Shown here: piece after piece, positions 51,141 to 61,499 of the stretch | Numbering within the stretch: the first letter of the stretch is position 1 | Layout: the number at the start of each line of letters is the position of its first letter | Assembly: GCA_900541975.1 (NCBI GenBank) | Contig: UQLR01000013.1 | Location: 1 to 64,000 of the forward strand | DNA length: 64,000 nt | Origin: an uncultured Oscillospiraceae bacterium | GTDB taxonomy: Bacteria > Bacillota > Clostridia > Oscillospirales > Acutalibacteraceae | Reading direction: 5' to 3' | Made by a program: the position numbers and the translations under genes | Notes under the pieces: generated by a model | Seen by the model: the letters and a program-made list of their open reading frames with translations, nothing else | The model's database searches: none | Told to the model about the DNA's origin: nothing

Positions 51141-52289
51141 ATGACAGACAATTTATCCGTGCTTGGCTCAACGGGTTCGATAGGTACGCAGGCGCTTGCC
51201 GTTTGCGAAAAACTTTCCATACGCGTTGGAGCTTTGTGTGCGCACAGCAACGCAAACCTCCTGGAACAGCAGGCGCGACGTTTTCAGCCGAAACTTGCAG
51301 TACTGTATGAGGAAAAAGCGGCCAGTCGGCTAAAAACTGCGCTGGCAGATACAGACATAAAGGTAGATTGCGGTATGGACGGCCTGTGTGCGGCAGCCGC
51401 TTATCCAGAATGCGACACCGTGCTGAATGCCGTTGTAGGCATGGTGGGCCTCAGACCCACGCTTACAGCACTTGAGGCTGGAAAAAATATTGCGCTTGCC
51501 AATAAAGAGACATTGGTAGCAGGCGGCAGCCTTGTTATGAAGGCTGTTGAAGAGAATCAAGTAAGTCTTTATCCGGTGGACAGCGAGCATTCTGCCGTTT
51601 TCCAATGTTTACAGGGAGCTCCGGAAAATAAGGCTCTGGCTCGAATTATCTTAACAGCCTCGGGCGGTCCCTTTTTTGGAAAGAAAAAAGATCAGCTTCA
51701 AGCGGTTACGCCGCAAATGGCGCTTTGTCATCCCAATTGGAATATGGGCGCAAAAATCACAGTAGATTCTGCTACCATGATGAACAAGGGGCTGGAAATT
51801 ATAGAGGCATGCTGGCTTTTTGGAGTTCCGGAGAACAAAATTGACGTATTGGTACACAGGGAAAGCATTATTCATTCCATGGTCGAATATACAGATCATT
51901 CCGTAATCGCACAACTTGGAGAACCGGATATGTGCATTCCCATTCAATATGCGCTGACGTATCCCGACAGAATGGCGTCGCCTGCAAAAAGCCTGGACCT
52001 TGCGCGCCTTGCGCAGCTTACCTTTTATGCGCCGGATCACGAAACTTTTGCGGGAATGCGTCTTTGCAGGCAGGCAATTTGCCGGGGGGGGCTTGTCCCG
52101 GCCGCGTTAAATGGGGCGAATGAACAGGCGGTCAGCCTTTTTTTACAGGGGGAAATTGGATTTTTGGAAATAGAACGTTTGGTAGCTGCGGCAATGCATA
52201 ATCAACCGGATTGTAAAATAACCTGTTTAGAGGATATACTACTTGCAGACGCGTCTGCAAGGGAATTTGTATTAAGCAGCATCAGATGA
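51141..52289 (+). CDS. dxr: 1-deoxy-D-xylulose-5-phosphate reductoisomerase
   Basis: A 382-residue NADPH enzyme, the second step of the MEP isoprenoid pathway. LGSTGSIGTQALAV is the nucleotide-binding loop; LANKETLVAGGSLVM, ASGGPFFGKKKDQLQ and NWNMGAKITVDSATMMNKGL are the metal and substrate regions. AAGGTGG precedes the ATG. With ispG at 53405 it shows that the cell uses the MEP route; uppS in the same operon uses the product. Confidence 0.96.
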   Translation: MTDNLSVLGSTGSIGTQALAVCEKLSIRVGALCAHSNANLLEQQARRFQPKLAVLYEEKAASRLKTALADTDIKVDCGMDGLCAAAAYPECDTVLNAVVGMVGLRPTLTALEAGKNIALANKETLVAGGSLVMKAVEENQVSLYPVDSEHSAVFQCLQGAPENKALARIILTASGGPFFGKKKDQLQAVTPQMALCHPNWNMGAKITVDSATMMNKGLEIIEACWLFGVPENKIDVLVHRESIIHSMVEYTDHSVIAQLGEPDMCIPIQYALTYPDRMASPAKSLDLARLAQLTFYAPDHETFAGMRLCRQAICRGGLVPAALNGANEQAVSLFLQGEIGFLEIERLVAAAMHNQPDCKITCLEDILLADASAREFVLSSIR

Positions 52290-52310
52290 CAGCCGGACTG
52301 TGTAGAAAGG

Positions 52311-53387
52311 GTGATTACAATAGAAGTCGCAGCATTGGTTCTTATTGGGATACTTTTATTTGAACTGATTATTTTTTGTCATGAAGGCGGACATTTTATC
52401 GCGGCGAAGCTGTCTGGCGTAAAGGTTAATGAGTTTGCGCTGGGGATGGGCCCGAAAATACTGAAATTTACAAAAGGAGAAACCACGTATTCTTTGCGCC
52501 TTTTTCCAATCGGCGGTTTTTGCGCGATGGAAGGTGAAGATGAAAAAAGTGAAGATAGCAGGGCCTTTGGCAACAAGCCTGTTTGGAAGCGCATTATCAT
52601 CGTATGTGCCGGCGCGTTTATGAATATTTTACTCGGCTTACTTATGATGCTTGTGATTGTCATACAACAGCCATATTATGCGACAACCACCATCGACTCT
52701 TTTCCGGAAAATTCCGTTACGCAACAAAGTTTGCAGGCTGGCGACCGTTTTGTTTCAATTGACGGATATGCCATTTATAACGCAAAAGATATTATATTTG
52801 CCATGGCAACCATGCAAACGCATGCGCCTGATGTTGTTGTAGAGCGCGGCGGCGAAATTGTAGATCTTGGCAACGTGCAATTTTACACATATACAGAGGA
52901 AGGAAAGGAACAGGTTGCGGTTGATTTTTACACGCAGGCGCTTGAGCGAAATTTTGGGACGGTGCTTGTACAGACATGGGAGCAGACTGTGTCGGTGGTG
53001 CGCATGATCTGGAGCAGTTTCATCGGGCTTATTACCGGGCAGTTTGGTTTTAATACGTTGTCCGGACCGGTAGGTGTGGCTTCCGTTATTACGCAGGCAG
53101 CCTCCCAGGGACTGTCGCAAAGCTTTTTAAGCGCCTTTAACAATATTCTGTATATTATGATGGTTATCACAGTTAATCTGGGCATTTTCAATATGTTGCC
53201 CATACCGGCGCTCGATGGCGGCAGGTTGCTTTTTCTGATTGTTGAAGGGATCCGCAGAAAGCCGGTTCCTCCCAAATATGAAGGAGCCGTTCACGGTATT
53301 GGTTATGCGCTTTTAATGCTGCTGATGGTCGCCGTTGCGTTTAACGACATATGGCGCCTGGCCACAGGCACCATGTTTGGAAGCTGA
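52311..53387 (+). CDS. rseP: Site-2 protease family zinc metalloprotease (RseP-like)
   Basis: A 358-residue intramembrane protease. The zinc site HExxH reads CHEGGHFIAAK near residue 25, a PDZ-like domain lies in the middle (LQAGDRFVSIDGYAIYNAKD), and the second metal motif LPIPALDGGRLLFLI is near 300. It cuts membrane-bound anti-sigma factors or signal peptides. The GTG at 52311 overlaps the ribosome site AGAAAGG, so the true start may be a few codons downstream. Confidence 0.93.
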   Translation: MITIEVAALVLIGILLFELIIFCHEGGHFIAAKLSGVKVNEFALGMGPKILKFTKGETTYSLRLFPIGGFCAMEGEDEKSEDSRAFGNKPVWKRIIIVCAGAFMNILLGLLMMLVIVIQQPYYATTTIDSFPENSVTQQSLQAGDRFVSIDGYAIYNAKDIIFAMATMQTHAPDVVVERGGEIVDLGNVQFYTYTEEGKEQVAVDFYTQALERNFGTVLVQTWEQTVSVVRMIWSSFIGLITGQFGFNTLSGPVGVASVITQAASQGLSQSFLSAFNNILYIMMVITVNLGIFNMLPIPALDGGRLLFLIVEGIRRKPVPPKYEGAVHGIGYALLMLLMVAVAFNDIWRLATGTMFGS

Positions 53388-53404
53388 AAGGGCGGTTTGG
53401 GAAA

Positions 53405-54448
53405 GTGAAAGAAACCAGACAGGTGAAGGCGGGGAACGTGTGTATAGGTGGCGGTGCGCCTGTAACGGTACAGTCTATGCTTAGCGTGCCCGCACATGAT
53501 ATAAAAGGCAGCATCAGGCAGGCGGAGGAGCTTGCACGTGTGGGCTGCGACGTCATACGCGTCGCCCTTCCGGACCGCAAGGCTGTTTCCCTGATCCCGG
53601 CGCTGAAAAACGCAGTGGATGTTCCCATTGTTGCCGATATACATTTTGATTATCGTATTGCGCTTGAGGCCGCCAGCGCAGGGGTAGATAAAATCCGGAT
53701 TAATCCGGGAAACATAGGCAACCCGGACAGAGTTAAAATGGTTGCGGATATGTGCCGGGAAAAATCCATTCCAATTCGCATTGGTGTAAATTCCGGCTCT
53801 CTTGAAAAAGAAATTCTTGCAAAATATGGAGCGCCTACCGCACAGGCGCTGTGTGAAAGCGCGCTGTATCATGCTTCCTTGCTTGAGCGCTTCGATTTTA
53901 CAGACATTGTTCTCTCTATGAAATCTTCCGATGTAAGGACAACCGTACAGGCCTATGAGCTTGCAAGCAGCCGTTGCAGCTATCCGCTGCATCTGGGTGT
54001 GACGGAAGCCGGTACAGAGCGCATGGGGATTATCAAATCCTCTGCGGGGATTGGTTCACTTTTACTGCATGGCATTGGCGATACCATACGTATTTCCCTT
54101 ACGGCTGACCCGGTACAGGAAGTATATGCCGCTAAGGACCTGCTGCGTGCATTGGGGCTTTTGCAGGACGGCGTGCAGCTTGTTTCCTGCCCGACCTGCG
54201 GGAGAACGCAAATTGACCTGATTGCCCTTGCCAAAGAAGCAGAAAGGCGCCTTGCAGGCTGCAAAAAACAAATAAAAGTCGCTATTATGGGGTGCGCCGT
54301 CAATGGGCCGGGCGAGGCCAAAGAGGCAGACATAGGCATTGCCGGCGGCCATGGATGCGGTCTGTTATTCAAAAAAGGCCGGGTACTGCGCAAAGTGCCC
54401 GAGGACAAGCTGATAGAAGCGCTGCTTGAGGAAGTGGAAAAGCTTTAA
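53405..54448 (+). CDS. ispG: 4-hydroxy-3-methylbut-2-enyl diphosphate synthase
   Basis: A 347-residue iron-sulfur enzyme of the MEP pathway (GcpE). It opens VKETRQVKAGNVCIGGGAPV; a TIM barrel follows (ADIHFDYRIALEAASAGVDK), and the [4Fe-4S] ligands lie in CPTCGRTQIDL and GCAVNGPGEAKEADIGIAGG. The GTG at 53405 is preferred; earlier in-frame codons overlap rseP. A strong TTGGGAA upstream supports it. Confidence 0.95.
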   Translation: MKETRQVKAGNVCIGGGAPVTVQSMLSVPAHDIKGSIRQAEELARVGCDVIRVALPDRKAVSLIPALKNAVDVPIVADIHFDYRIALEAASAGVDKIRINPGNIGNPDRVKMVADMCREKSIPIRIGVNSGSLEKEILAKYGAPTAQALCESALYHASLLERFDFTDIVLSMKSSDVRTTVQAYELASSRCSYPLHLGVTEAGTERMGIIKSSAGIGSLLLHGIGDTIRISLTADPVQEVYAAKDLLRALGLLQDGVQLVSCPTCGRTQIDLIALAKEAERRLAGCKKQIKVAIMGCAVNGPGEAKEADIGIAGGHGCGLLFKKGRVLRKVPEDKLIEALLEEVEKL

Positions 54449-54468
54449 AGATAATTTGGGGGATTTGC

Positions 54469-57400
54469 TTGAATACATTTAACGACCTATTTGCAAAGTA
54501 CCTGCCGGATGTTACATTATCACCGGAGGTGTGCAACAGTGCAATCCAATCGGTGAACATCGATGCAAAAAAAAGATCACTGGATATTTACACTGCGTTT
54601 CAGACTCCGCTGGAGTGCAGTGCGCTTTTTGCTGCGGAAAAGGCATTGCAAAGCGCAAAAGATCTGGGACTGACAACGGTACATATATACCCAAAATATC
54701 CTTCGGACGCCTTTTCTGCAGAATATTATCCGCAGCTTGTCATGCAGCTGAAGCGGCGCATTCCCAGCCTCAACGGTACGGTTGCAGATTCTACAGCTAC
54801 GCTAAACGGCGACGTTTTAACCGTTACGCTTCAGCACGGCGGCGCCGCCATTTTGATTGGCAAAGGTTTTGATAAAGAACTGCAAAAGCTGATTGTAAGC
54901 CAGTTCGGATTGCGCCTGCACATAGAATTTGACGGCGTGGTTTCTATAGATGCAGATTCGGAAACCTATGTTCAAAAGCAGAAAGATTTGCATGAAAAGC
55001 AGCGGCGGGAAAAAATTGTAGAAGAAATGGAACTTTATGAATCCTCTATGGATACAGCGATTGTCGGCAAGCAGCAGCGAAAGGAAAAAACGTCCGGCAG
55101 CATTGAAATCCGAAAGGATGACCTTTTATATCCTTCTATTTTGCCGCAGACGATAAAACCGCTGTATGGCAGTGTGATCAAAGGCGCTCCCGCCCCAATT
55201 AAATCGTTAACGCCTGATGCCGGGAAGGTTGTTATATGGGGGGATATTTTCAATATGGATATGCGCACAACGCGCGACGGTTCCAAAAATATCATCTCCA
55301 TCAGTATTACAGATTACACGGGGTCTATGAACCTGAAAATAATTGATGAAATTAAAAATTGTAAAGCGCTGGCACAGCTGAAAAAGGGTGTTGCGGTGCT
55401 TGCAAGGGGAGATTTGGAGTACGATCGTTATGATAAGGATTTATGCGTGCGTACAAGGAGCGTAAGCACTGTTTCAAAGCTGCAGGTCGTAGACCGTGCG
55501 CCCAAAAAACGCGTAGAGTTGCACTTGCATACCAATATGTCTTCTATGGACGGTGTATCGTCAGCCAAATCCCTGATCGAGCGCGCCCACCAGTGGGGAC
55601 ATACCGCCATGGCTATTACAGACCACGGCGTGGCGCAGGCGTTTCCGGAGGCTATGGACACAGTCGAGGCAATCAACCGTGAAGACGGGAATTTTAAGGT
55701 TATTTACGGCACGGAGGCGTATTTTATCAACGATATGATTGCGGCGGTAGAAGGAAAGCGCGATATGCCGTTTGACGGGGAATTTATCTGTTTTGATACG
55801 GAAACCACCGGTTTAAGCGCAAAAAAAGACAGGATCACGGAAATTGGCGCAATCAGGGTTAAAAATGGCGAGGTGCTCGACACTTTTTCCACGTTTGTGA
55901 ACCCGCAAATGCCGATCCCGCCGAAAATTACGCAGATTACCGGGATCACAGACGAAATGGTGCAGGATGCGCCCGAAGAAAGACAGGCCATGCAAGCTTT
56001 TTACCGCTTTTGCGGTATGCAGAACGCCGTTTTGGTCGCACATAACGCGCCGTTTGACATGGCCTTTCTCAAAGCGGCTGCAAAGCGCTGTAATATGCCC
56101 TGCGATTTTGCATCTGTTGATACGGTTGCCCTGTGCCGCGCAATTTTACCCGACATAAAAAATTGTAAGCTGGATACCGTGGCAAAATATCTGCGCCTGG
56201 GCGAATTTAATCACCACCGCGCAACGGACGACGCGCAAATGCTTGCGCGGATTTTCACCAACCTGCTTATGCGCCTGCGGGAAGATTACGGCCTGAAATC
56301 TGTGCAGGAAATTAACACCAAAATTAACGGCGCAGATTTCAGAAGGCTGAATACGTATCATCAGATTATTCTTGTGAAAAATCAGACAGGCTTAAAAAAT
56401 TTGTATAAATTAATATCAAAGGCACATCTGGATTATTTTTATAAAAAACCGCGTATCCCCAAGACGGAGCTGATCCAGCACAGGGAAGGCCTTTTAATTG
56501 GCAGCGCCTGTGAAGCCGGGGAGCTGTTCCGCGCAATTGTTGCAGGAAAGCCGTGGGGGGAGCTTAAGGATATTGCAGGTTTTTATGATTACCTGGAAAT
56601 CCAGCCGATCGGGAATAATCGCTTTATGCTGCATAACGGGACGGTACAGTCTGAAAAAGAATTGCAGGACTTTAATAAAACGGTCGTCCGTCTTGGAGAA
56701 GAATTGGGTATCCCTGTCGTTGCAACCTGCGACGTACATTTTTTGGATCCGCAGGACAGCGCCTACAGAAAAATTCTTATGGCAGGCCAGGGTTATGCCG
56801 ACGCAGACAATCAGGCTCCCTTGTATTTTCGCACCACCGCGGAAATGCTTGAAGAATTTAGCTACCTTGGAAAAGAAAAGGCCTATGAAGTTGTGGTGGA
56901 AAACACCAACCGAATTGCAGATGCAATAGAGTCCGTGCGCCCAATCCCCAAGGGCGTATATCCACCGTTTATTGAGGGCGCGCAGGATGATTTGATACGC
57001 ATTACATGGGAGCGCGCAAAGAATAAGTACGGCGATCCGCTGCCGCAAATTGTAAAGGACCGCCTTGACCGGGAGCTTGGATCCATTACGAAATATGGCT
57101 TTTCCGTTTTGTATATGACGGCGCAAAAACTGGTGGCGGACAGTGAAGCCCATGGGTATCTTGTCGGCTCAAGAGGCAGCGTGGGTTCTTCGTTTGTAGC
57201 TACCATGTCCGGTATTTCCGAAGTAAACCCGCTGTGCCCGCACTATATCTGTCCAAATTGCAAGCACAGTGAATTTATTACAGACGGTTCAGTTGGGTCC
57301 GGTTTTGATTTGCCGCCCAAATATTGCCCGCAGTGTGAAACGCTGTATGAACGCGACGGGCATGAAATACCGTTTGAAACCTTTTTGGGGTTTGAAGGTG

Positions 57401-58839
57401 ATAAAACGCCGGATATTGACTTAAACTTCAGCGGAGAATACCAGTCCTTTTCCCACCGCTATACAGAAGAGCTTTTTGGAAAGGACAATGTTTTTAAAGC
57501 CGGAACAATCGCAACAGTTGCAGATAAAACGGCGCTGGGCTTTGTCAAAAAATATGCGGAGGAAAAGGGGATTATTTTAAATAAAGCGGAAGAGCTGCGT
57601 CTGGCAGAAGGTTGTACCGGCGTAAAGCGCACTACCGGCCAGCATCCGGGCGGCATGGTTGTTGTCCCGCGTGGAAAGGAAATTTACGATTTTTGCCCGG
57701 TGCAGCATCCGGCAAACGATCAAAAGTCAGATAATATTACAACCCACTTTGATTTCCATTCTATTCATGATACAATATGTAAATTGGATGAGCTCGGCCA
57801 TGACGTGCCGACAATCTATCATTATCTTGAGGAGTTCACAGGTATTTCCGTTATGGATGTATCTATGAGCGATCCTGATGTTATGTCGCTTTTTACTTCG
57901 ACAGAGGCGCTTGGCGTAAAACCGGAAGATATTGATTCGCAGACTGGAACGTTTTCATTGCCGGAAGTCGGAACAGGCTTTGTGCGGCAGATGCTTATTG
58001 AAGCGCAACCCAAAACATTTTCCGACCTTTTACAGGTGTCGGGGCTTTCGCATGGCACAGACGTGTGGATCGGCAATGCCGCAGACCTGATCCGCGAAGG
58101 CACATGCACCATCTCGGAAGTAATTGGTACGCGCGACAGCATTATGACCTATTTGTTGCATAAGGGCCTTGCACCCAAAATGGCTTTTAAAATTATGGAA
58201 ATTGTTCGAAAAGGAAAGGCGGCGAAACTGCTTACAGAAGAATATATCCAGGCCATGAAGGAGCATGGAGTGCCGCAATGGTATATTGATTCCTGTATGA
58301 AGATCAAATATATGTTTCCAAAAGCGCACGCGGCGGCATACATGATTTCAACGCTGCGGCTGGGATGGTACAAAGTGCACCGGCCAATTGAATATTACGC
58401 CGCCTATTTTACTGTGCGCGGCGACGGGTTTGACGCTGCTACGGTAATCGGCGGAAAAGAGGCGGTTGTATCCAGAATGGACCAGATCCGGCAGAAAGGG
58501 TATGAGGCGACCGCCAAGGATCATGCGGAATTTTCCACGCTGCAAATTGTTAACGAAATGCTGGCAAGGGGGATAGGTGTGCTTCCTGTCGACATATATA
58601 AGTCCCAGGCAAAAATGTTTGTGGTAGAAGGGCAGAAAATCCGTTTGCCGTTTTCTTCTATGGCCGGCGTGGGGGATGCAGCTGCAGAAAGCCTTGCAAA
58701 CGGTGGGAAAAAAGGGGAATACCTTTCTATTGAAGACTTGCAGCTGCGTACAAAGGTGTCAAAAGCTGTCATTGAAACACTGAAAGCCGTCGGGGCGCTT
58801 TCCGGCTTGCCGGAAAGCAGCCAGCTGTCCCTGTTCTGA
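54469..58839 (+). CDS. polC: DNA polymerase III alpha subunit, Gram-positive PolC type
   Basis: A 1456-residue replicative polymerase. In order: N-terminal region, OB fold (WGDIFNMDMRTTRDGSKN), PHP domain (VELHLHTNMSSMDGVSSAKS, about 345), DnaQ-type 3'-5' exonuclease (FICFDTETTGLSAKKDRITE, about 440), the rest of PHP, and the polymerase core (TPDIDLNFSGEYQ, about 985). Cysteines (CPNCKHSE, CPQCE) form the zinc site. Start TTG 54469 follows GGGGG. PolC is diagnostic of Firmicutes with low GC. It closes the pyrH-polC run. Confidence 0.97.
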   Translation: MNTFNDLFAKYLPDVTLSPEVCNSAIQSVNIDAKKRSLDIYTAFQTPLECSALFAAEKALQSAKDLGLTTVHIYPKYPSDAFSAEYYPQLVMQLKRRIPSLNGTVADSTATLNGDVLTVTLQHGGAAILIGKGFDKELQKLIVSQFGLRLHIEFDGVVSIDADSETYVQKQKDLHEKQRREKIVEEMELYESSMDTAIVGKQQRKEKTSGSIEIRKDDLLYPSILPQTIKPLYGSVIKGAPAPIKSLTPDAGKVVIWGDIFNMDMRTTRDGSKNIISISITDYTGSMNLKIIDEIKNCKALAQLKKGVAVLARGDLEYDRYDKDLCVRTRSVSTVSKLQVVDRAPKKRVELHLHTNMSSMDGVSSAKSLIERAHQWGHTAMAITDHGVAQAFPEAMDTVEAINREDGNFKVIYGTEAYFINDMIAAVEGKRDMPFDGEFICFDTETTGLSAKKDRITEIGAIRVKNGEVLDTFSTFVNPQMPIPPKITQITGITDEMVQDAPEERQAMQAFYRFCGMQNAVLVAHNAPFDMAFLKAAAKRCNMPCDFASVDTVALCRAILPDIKNCKLDTVAKYLRLGEFNHHRATDDAQMLARIFTNLLMRLREDYGLKSVQEINTKINGADFRRLNTYHQIILVKNQTGLKNLYKLISKAHLDYFYKKPRIPKTELIQHREGLLIGSACEAGELFRAIVAGKPWGELKDIAGFYDYLEIQPIGNNRFMLHNGTVQSEKELQDFNKTVVRLGEELGIPVVATCDVHFLDPQDSAYRKILMAGQGYADADNQAPLYFRTTAEMLEEFSYLGKEKAYEVVVENTNRIADAIESVRPIPKGVYPPFIEGAQDDLIRITWERAKNKYGDPLPQIVKDRLDRELGSITKYGFSVLYMTAQKLVADSEAHGYLVGSRGSVGSSFVATMSGISEVNPLCPHYICPNCKHSEFITDGSVGSGFDLPPKYCPQCETLYERDGHEIPFETFLGFEGDKTPDIDLNFSGEYQSFSHRYTEELFGKDNVFKAGTIATVADKTALGFVKKYAEEKGIILNKAEELRLAEGCTGVKRTTGQHPGGMVVVPRGKEIYDFCPVQHPANDQKSDNITTHFDFHSIHDTICKLDELGHDVPTIYHYLEEFTGISVMDVSMSDPDVMSLFTSTEALGVKPEDIDSQTGTFSLPEVGTGFVRQMLIEAQPKTFSDLLQVSGLSHGTDVWIGNAADLIREGTCTISEVIGTRDSIMTYLLHKGLAPKMAFKIMEIVRKGKAAKLLTEEYIQAMKEHGVPQWYIDSCMKIKYMFPKAHAAAYMISTLRLGWYKVHRPIEYYAAYFTVRGDGFDAATVIGGKEAVVSRMDQIRQKGYEATAKDHAEFSTLQIVNEMLARGIGVLPVDIYKSQAKMFVVEGQKIRLPFSSMAGVGDAAAESLANGGKKGEYLSIEDLQLRTKVSKAVIETLKAVGALSGLPESSQLSLF

Positions 58840-58875
58840 TTCTTTATTTTACTGCAGGAAGGAGTGCAAAGGCCT

Positions 58876-60159
58876 ATGGAACCAAAAAAATTTAAAAGCC
58901 TGCTGCTTTTAATTACTTTTACGGTATTTTTGTTATTTATTATGATCAACTTTGGCGTAGTATGGGAGCTACTTGGCATTCTGGTTACCGTTTTAATGCC
59001 CTTTTTTGTGGGGTTCCTCATCGCTTATCTGATCAATTTGCCGTATGTGTTTTTTGCAGACAGAGCATATGCGGGGCTTGAAAAGCGGGGAGGTTTTTTA
59101 GCCAAAATGCGAAAGCCGTTGGCGCTGATCACGGCTTATATTATTGTTTTCGGCGTGATTGTCTTTTTGGTTGGAATATTGATTCCCCAGTTGGTGGAAA
59201 GCACCAACCGCTTAATACAGAATTTTTCAGATTACGCAAAAAGCTTTCAGGTTTTTCTGACGGATTTTCTTTCCAAATATTTTTCTATTCACCTTGACTC
59301 CAACAGCGATATTATAAACTTTATCAACAATCTTGTAAAAATGGTAACGGGCGGGGAGCTGAACACCTTTCTCCAAAACCTGGCATCCACGCTGGCGCCC
59401 AGCGTTTTTGATATCACAAGGAACGTGACCACAACCTTAATCAACCTTGGTATGGGCATTGTGGTTTCCGTTTATTTAATTGGGTGTAAGGATAAGCTGA
59501 TCTTTCAAAGCAAAAAGCTTTGTTATGCTTATGTACCGCAGAAGGCCGTTCCCAAAGTTATGGAAATTGCGGATCTTTCCAACAATATTTTCGGCAAATT
59601 TGTATATGGAAAAATTTTGGATTCCATGATTGTCGGCGTACTGTGCTTTATCGGTATGTCTATTTTAAATATTGAATATGCTCTGTTGATCAGTGTAATT
59701 ATTGGTATTACCAATATTATACCTGTTTTCGGGCCTTTTCTGGGCGCAATTCCATCTATTTTTATTTTGTTAATGATCGATCCGTTTCAGGCTATATGGT
59801 TTACAATCTTTATTTTGGCGTTGCAGCAGCTGGACGGAAATGTAATAGGCCCCAAAATTTTGGGCAATTCCATTGGTATTTCCGGTTTTTGGATTATGGC
59901 AAGCGTTATAGTGGGCGGGGGCCTGTTTGGCTTTTTGGGAATGTTGCTGGCGGTTCCGGTTTTTTCGACCTTTTATGTCCTGTTTAGCCGGATGGTCAAC
60001 AATCGTCTAATCAAAAACGGACGCATACAGGATTTTTCAAATCCTCCAACTTCAGATATTATTCGCCAGAAAATGCCGAAAGACCCAAGAAAAACCGCTG
60101 CCTCCGGCAAGCCGGTCAAACGTGTAAAGTCAAAGTTTGATTTTAAGAAGAAAAAGTAA
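58876..60159 (+). CDS. AI-2E family membrane protein (PerM/YdiK-like)
   Basis: A 427-residue protein with about 8 hydrophobic segments in the arrangement of the AI-2E/PerM family (LGILVTVLMPFFVGFLIAYL near the start; NIIPVFGPFLGAIPSIFILL near 285; GPKILGNSIGISGFWIMASV near 320). The C-terminus is long and basic (FDFKKKK). The ATG at 58876 is preferred, with AAGGAG 12 bases before it. Family members are transporters of unclear substrate, including Na+/H+ exchange in some; I cannot assign one. It ends at a terminator. Confidence 0.87.
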   Translation: MEPKKFKSLLLLITFTVFLLFIMINFGVVWELLGILVTVLMPFFVGFLIAYLINLPYVFFADRAYAGLEKRGGFLAKMRKPLALITAYIIVFGVIVFLVGILIPQLVESTNRLIQNFSDYAKSFQVFLTDFLSKYFSIHLDSNSDIINFINNLVKMVTGGELNTFLQNLASTLAPSVFDITRNVTTTLINLGMGIVVSVYLIGCKDKLIFQSKKLCYAYVPQKAVPKVMEIADLSNNIFGKFVYGKILDSMIVGVLCFIGMSILNIEYALLISVIIGITNIIPVFGPFLGAIPSIFILLMIDPFQAIWFTIFILALQQLDGNVIGPKILGNSIGISGFWIMASVIVGGGLFGFLGMLLAVPVFSTFYVLFSRMVNNRLIKNGRIQDFSNPPTSDIIRQKMPKDPRKTAASGKPVKRVKSKFDFKKKK

Positions 60160-60192
60160 GCAAAAACAGGGCGAATTACGCCCTGTTTTTGC
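60160..60192 (+). terminator. Rho-independent terminator
   Basis: GCAAAAACAGGGCG (60160-60173) pairs perfectly with 60179-60192 around AATTA, with the T run in the second arm. It separates the AI-2E gene from the histidine operon. Confidence 0.88.
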
Positions 60193-60194
60193 TG

Positions 60195-60223
60195 TTGACA
60201 ACACATTTTCTGTATGCTATTAT
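60195..60223 (+). promoter_or_regulatory. Promoter of the histidine operon
   Basis: TTGACA (60195-60200) and TATTAT (60218-60223) are exactly 17 bp apart. Only about 40 bases follow before hisZ, so there is no room for a T-box leader; regulation must act elsewhere. AAGGGAG is the ribosome site of hisZ. Confidence 0.85.
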
Positions 60224-60266
60224 GTTAGCGTGCTAAAGCGAACGTGGAAGGGAGCTTTTTCTTTAT

Positions 60267-61460
60267 ATGAAAAATTATTATAAAATAACACCGGAAGGGA
60301 CCAAAGACCTGCTTTTTGAAGAATGTACGGCAAGAAACAAAGTCACGCATATGATTACCAGTGTGTTTGAATCAAAGGGATATCACCAGGTTATAACGCC
60401 CGGCCTTGAGTTTTTTGATGCTTTTACGTTGAAAAGCGGCGGGATCCAGCAGGAAGATATGTATAAGCTGACGGACAATAAAGGCAGGCTGCTCGTGCTG
60501 CGGCCGGATTCTACGCTGCCGATTGCAAGAATGGCGGCAATCCGCCTGCAGAAAGAAGCAAGGCCGATTCGCCTTTATTATAACCAGCCTGTTTACCGAA
60601 ACCGTCCTGCACTCACAGGGCATAGCAACGAGATCAATCAGGCTGGTATTGAGCTGCTTGGAACGGCGGGGCTCAGAGCAGACCTGGAAGTGATTGTGAC
60701 AGCAATAGAGGCCCTGCAAAAAATTGTGCCGGATTTCCGCATAGAAATTGGCCACGCGGGCTTTTTCAAAGCGCTTGCAGACCAGCTGCCGGTTGACGAA
60801 GCTTTGCGGGAGGAAATACGTCTCTCTATTGAGTCAAAAAACTATTCGTCCCTTAATACTATCCTTGACAGCTTAAAGCAGACCGACGCAGTGAAAGCGG
60901 TCCGGAGGCTGCCAAGACTTTTTGGAGGAGAAGAGGTTTTTGAAGAAGCGTCTGCCCTTTTCCGTGGGGACCTGGAGCAAAAAGCCTTATCTCAGTTAAA
61001 AGCTTTATACCGTTCCCTTTCGCATTTGTGTATGGGAGATAAGCTGATCATTGATCTGGGTCTGGTGCAGCGCAACGACTACTACAGCGATATGATTTTC
61101 AGCGGATATGTAGAAGGCAGCGGAGATGCCGTACTGGTTGGCGGGCGTTATGACCAGCTGCTTGATGCGTTTGATTCCCCCATGCCTGCAGCGGGCTTTG
61201 GTATTCATGTGGATGCTCTGGCAGAGATTCTGCTTGCAAACGGCTCTGTAGAGAAAGCTGCACCGCCGGATATTCTTGTTCATGGAGATGCAGGGCATGA
61301 AATGGCTGCAATCAACCAGTCGCGCTTTTATCTGCTTAGCGGTATTACCTGCGAGTACAGCGTTTTTGAGAGCCGGGCGGAGGCAACGGCTTATGCGCAG
61401 GCGCGTGGGATACGGAAAATTTGCTTTGTAAATACAGATCATGAAATTGTTGACCTGTAA
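60267..61460 (+). CDS. hisZ: ATP phosphoribosyltransferase regulatory subunit
   Basis: A 397-residue class II tRNA-synthetase-like protein (HisRS paralogue). It has TPEGTKDLLFEECTARNKV, the motif 2 region LVLRPDSTLPIARMAAIRLQ and the C-terminal GGRYDQLLDAFDSPMPAAGF. It lacks the anticodon domain of true HisRS. HisZ is required with the short HisG at 61500 to form the active first enzyme of histidine synthesis. The pairing of hisZ and short hisG here is consistent. Confidence 0.94.
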   Translation: MKNYYKITPEGTKDLLFEECTARNKVTHMITSVFESKGYHQVITPGLEFFDAFTLKSGGIQQEDMYKLTDNKGRLLVLRPDSTLPIARMAAIRLQKEARPIRLYYNQPVYRNRPALTGHSNEINQAGIELLGTAGLRADLEVIVTAIEALQKIVPDFRIEIGHAGFFKALADQLPVDEALREEIRLSIESKNYSSLNTILDSLKQTDAVKAVRRLPRLFGGEEVFEEASALFRGDLEQKALSQLKALYRSLSHLCMGDKLIIDLGLVQRNDYYSDMIFSGYVEGSGDAVLVGGRYDQLLDAFDSPMPAAGFGIHVDALAEILLANGSVEKAAPPDILVHGDAGHEMAAINQSRFYLLSGITCEYSVFESRAEATAYAQARGIRKICFVNTDHEIVDL

Positions 61461-61499
61461 GCAGGGTGCACACTACATAAAGACAGGAGTTTATAGTAT

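Noticed and set aside
60224..60266. T-box or riboswitch ahead of the histidine operon
   Set aside because: Only about 40 bases separate the -10 and hisZ, too short for a T-box; no specifier loop visible.
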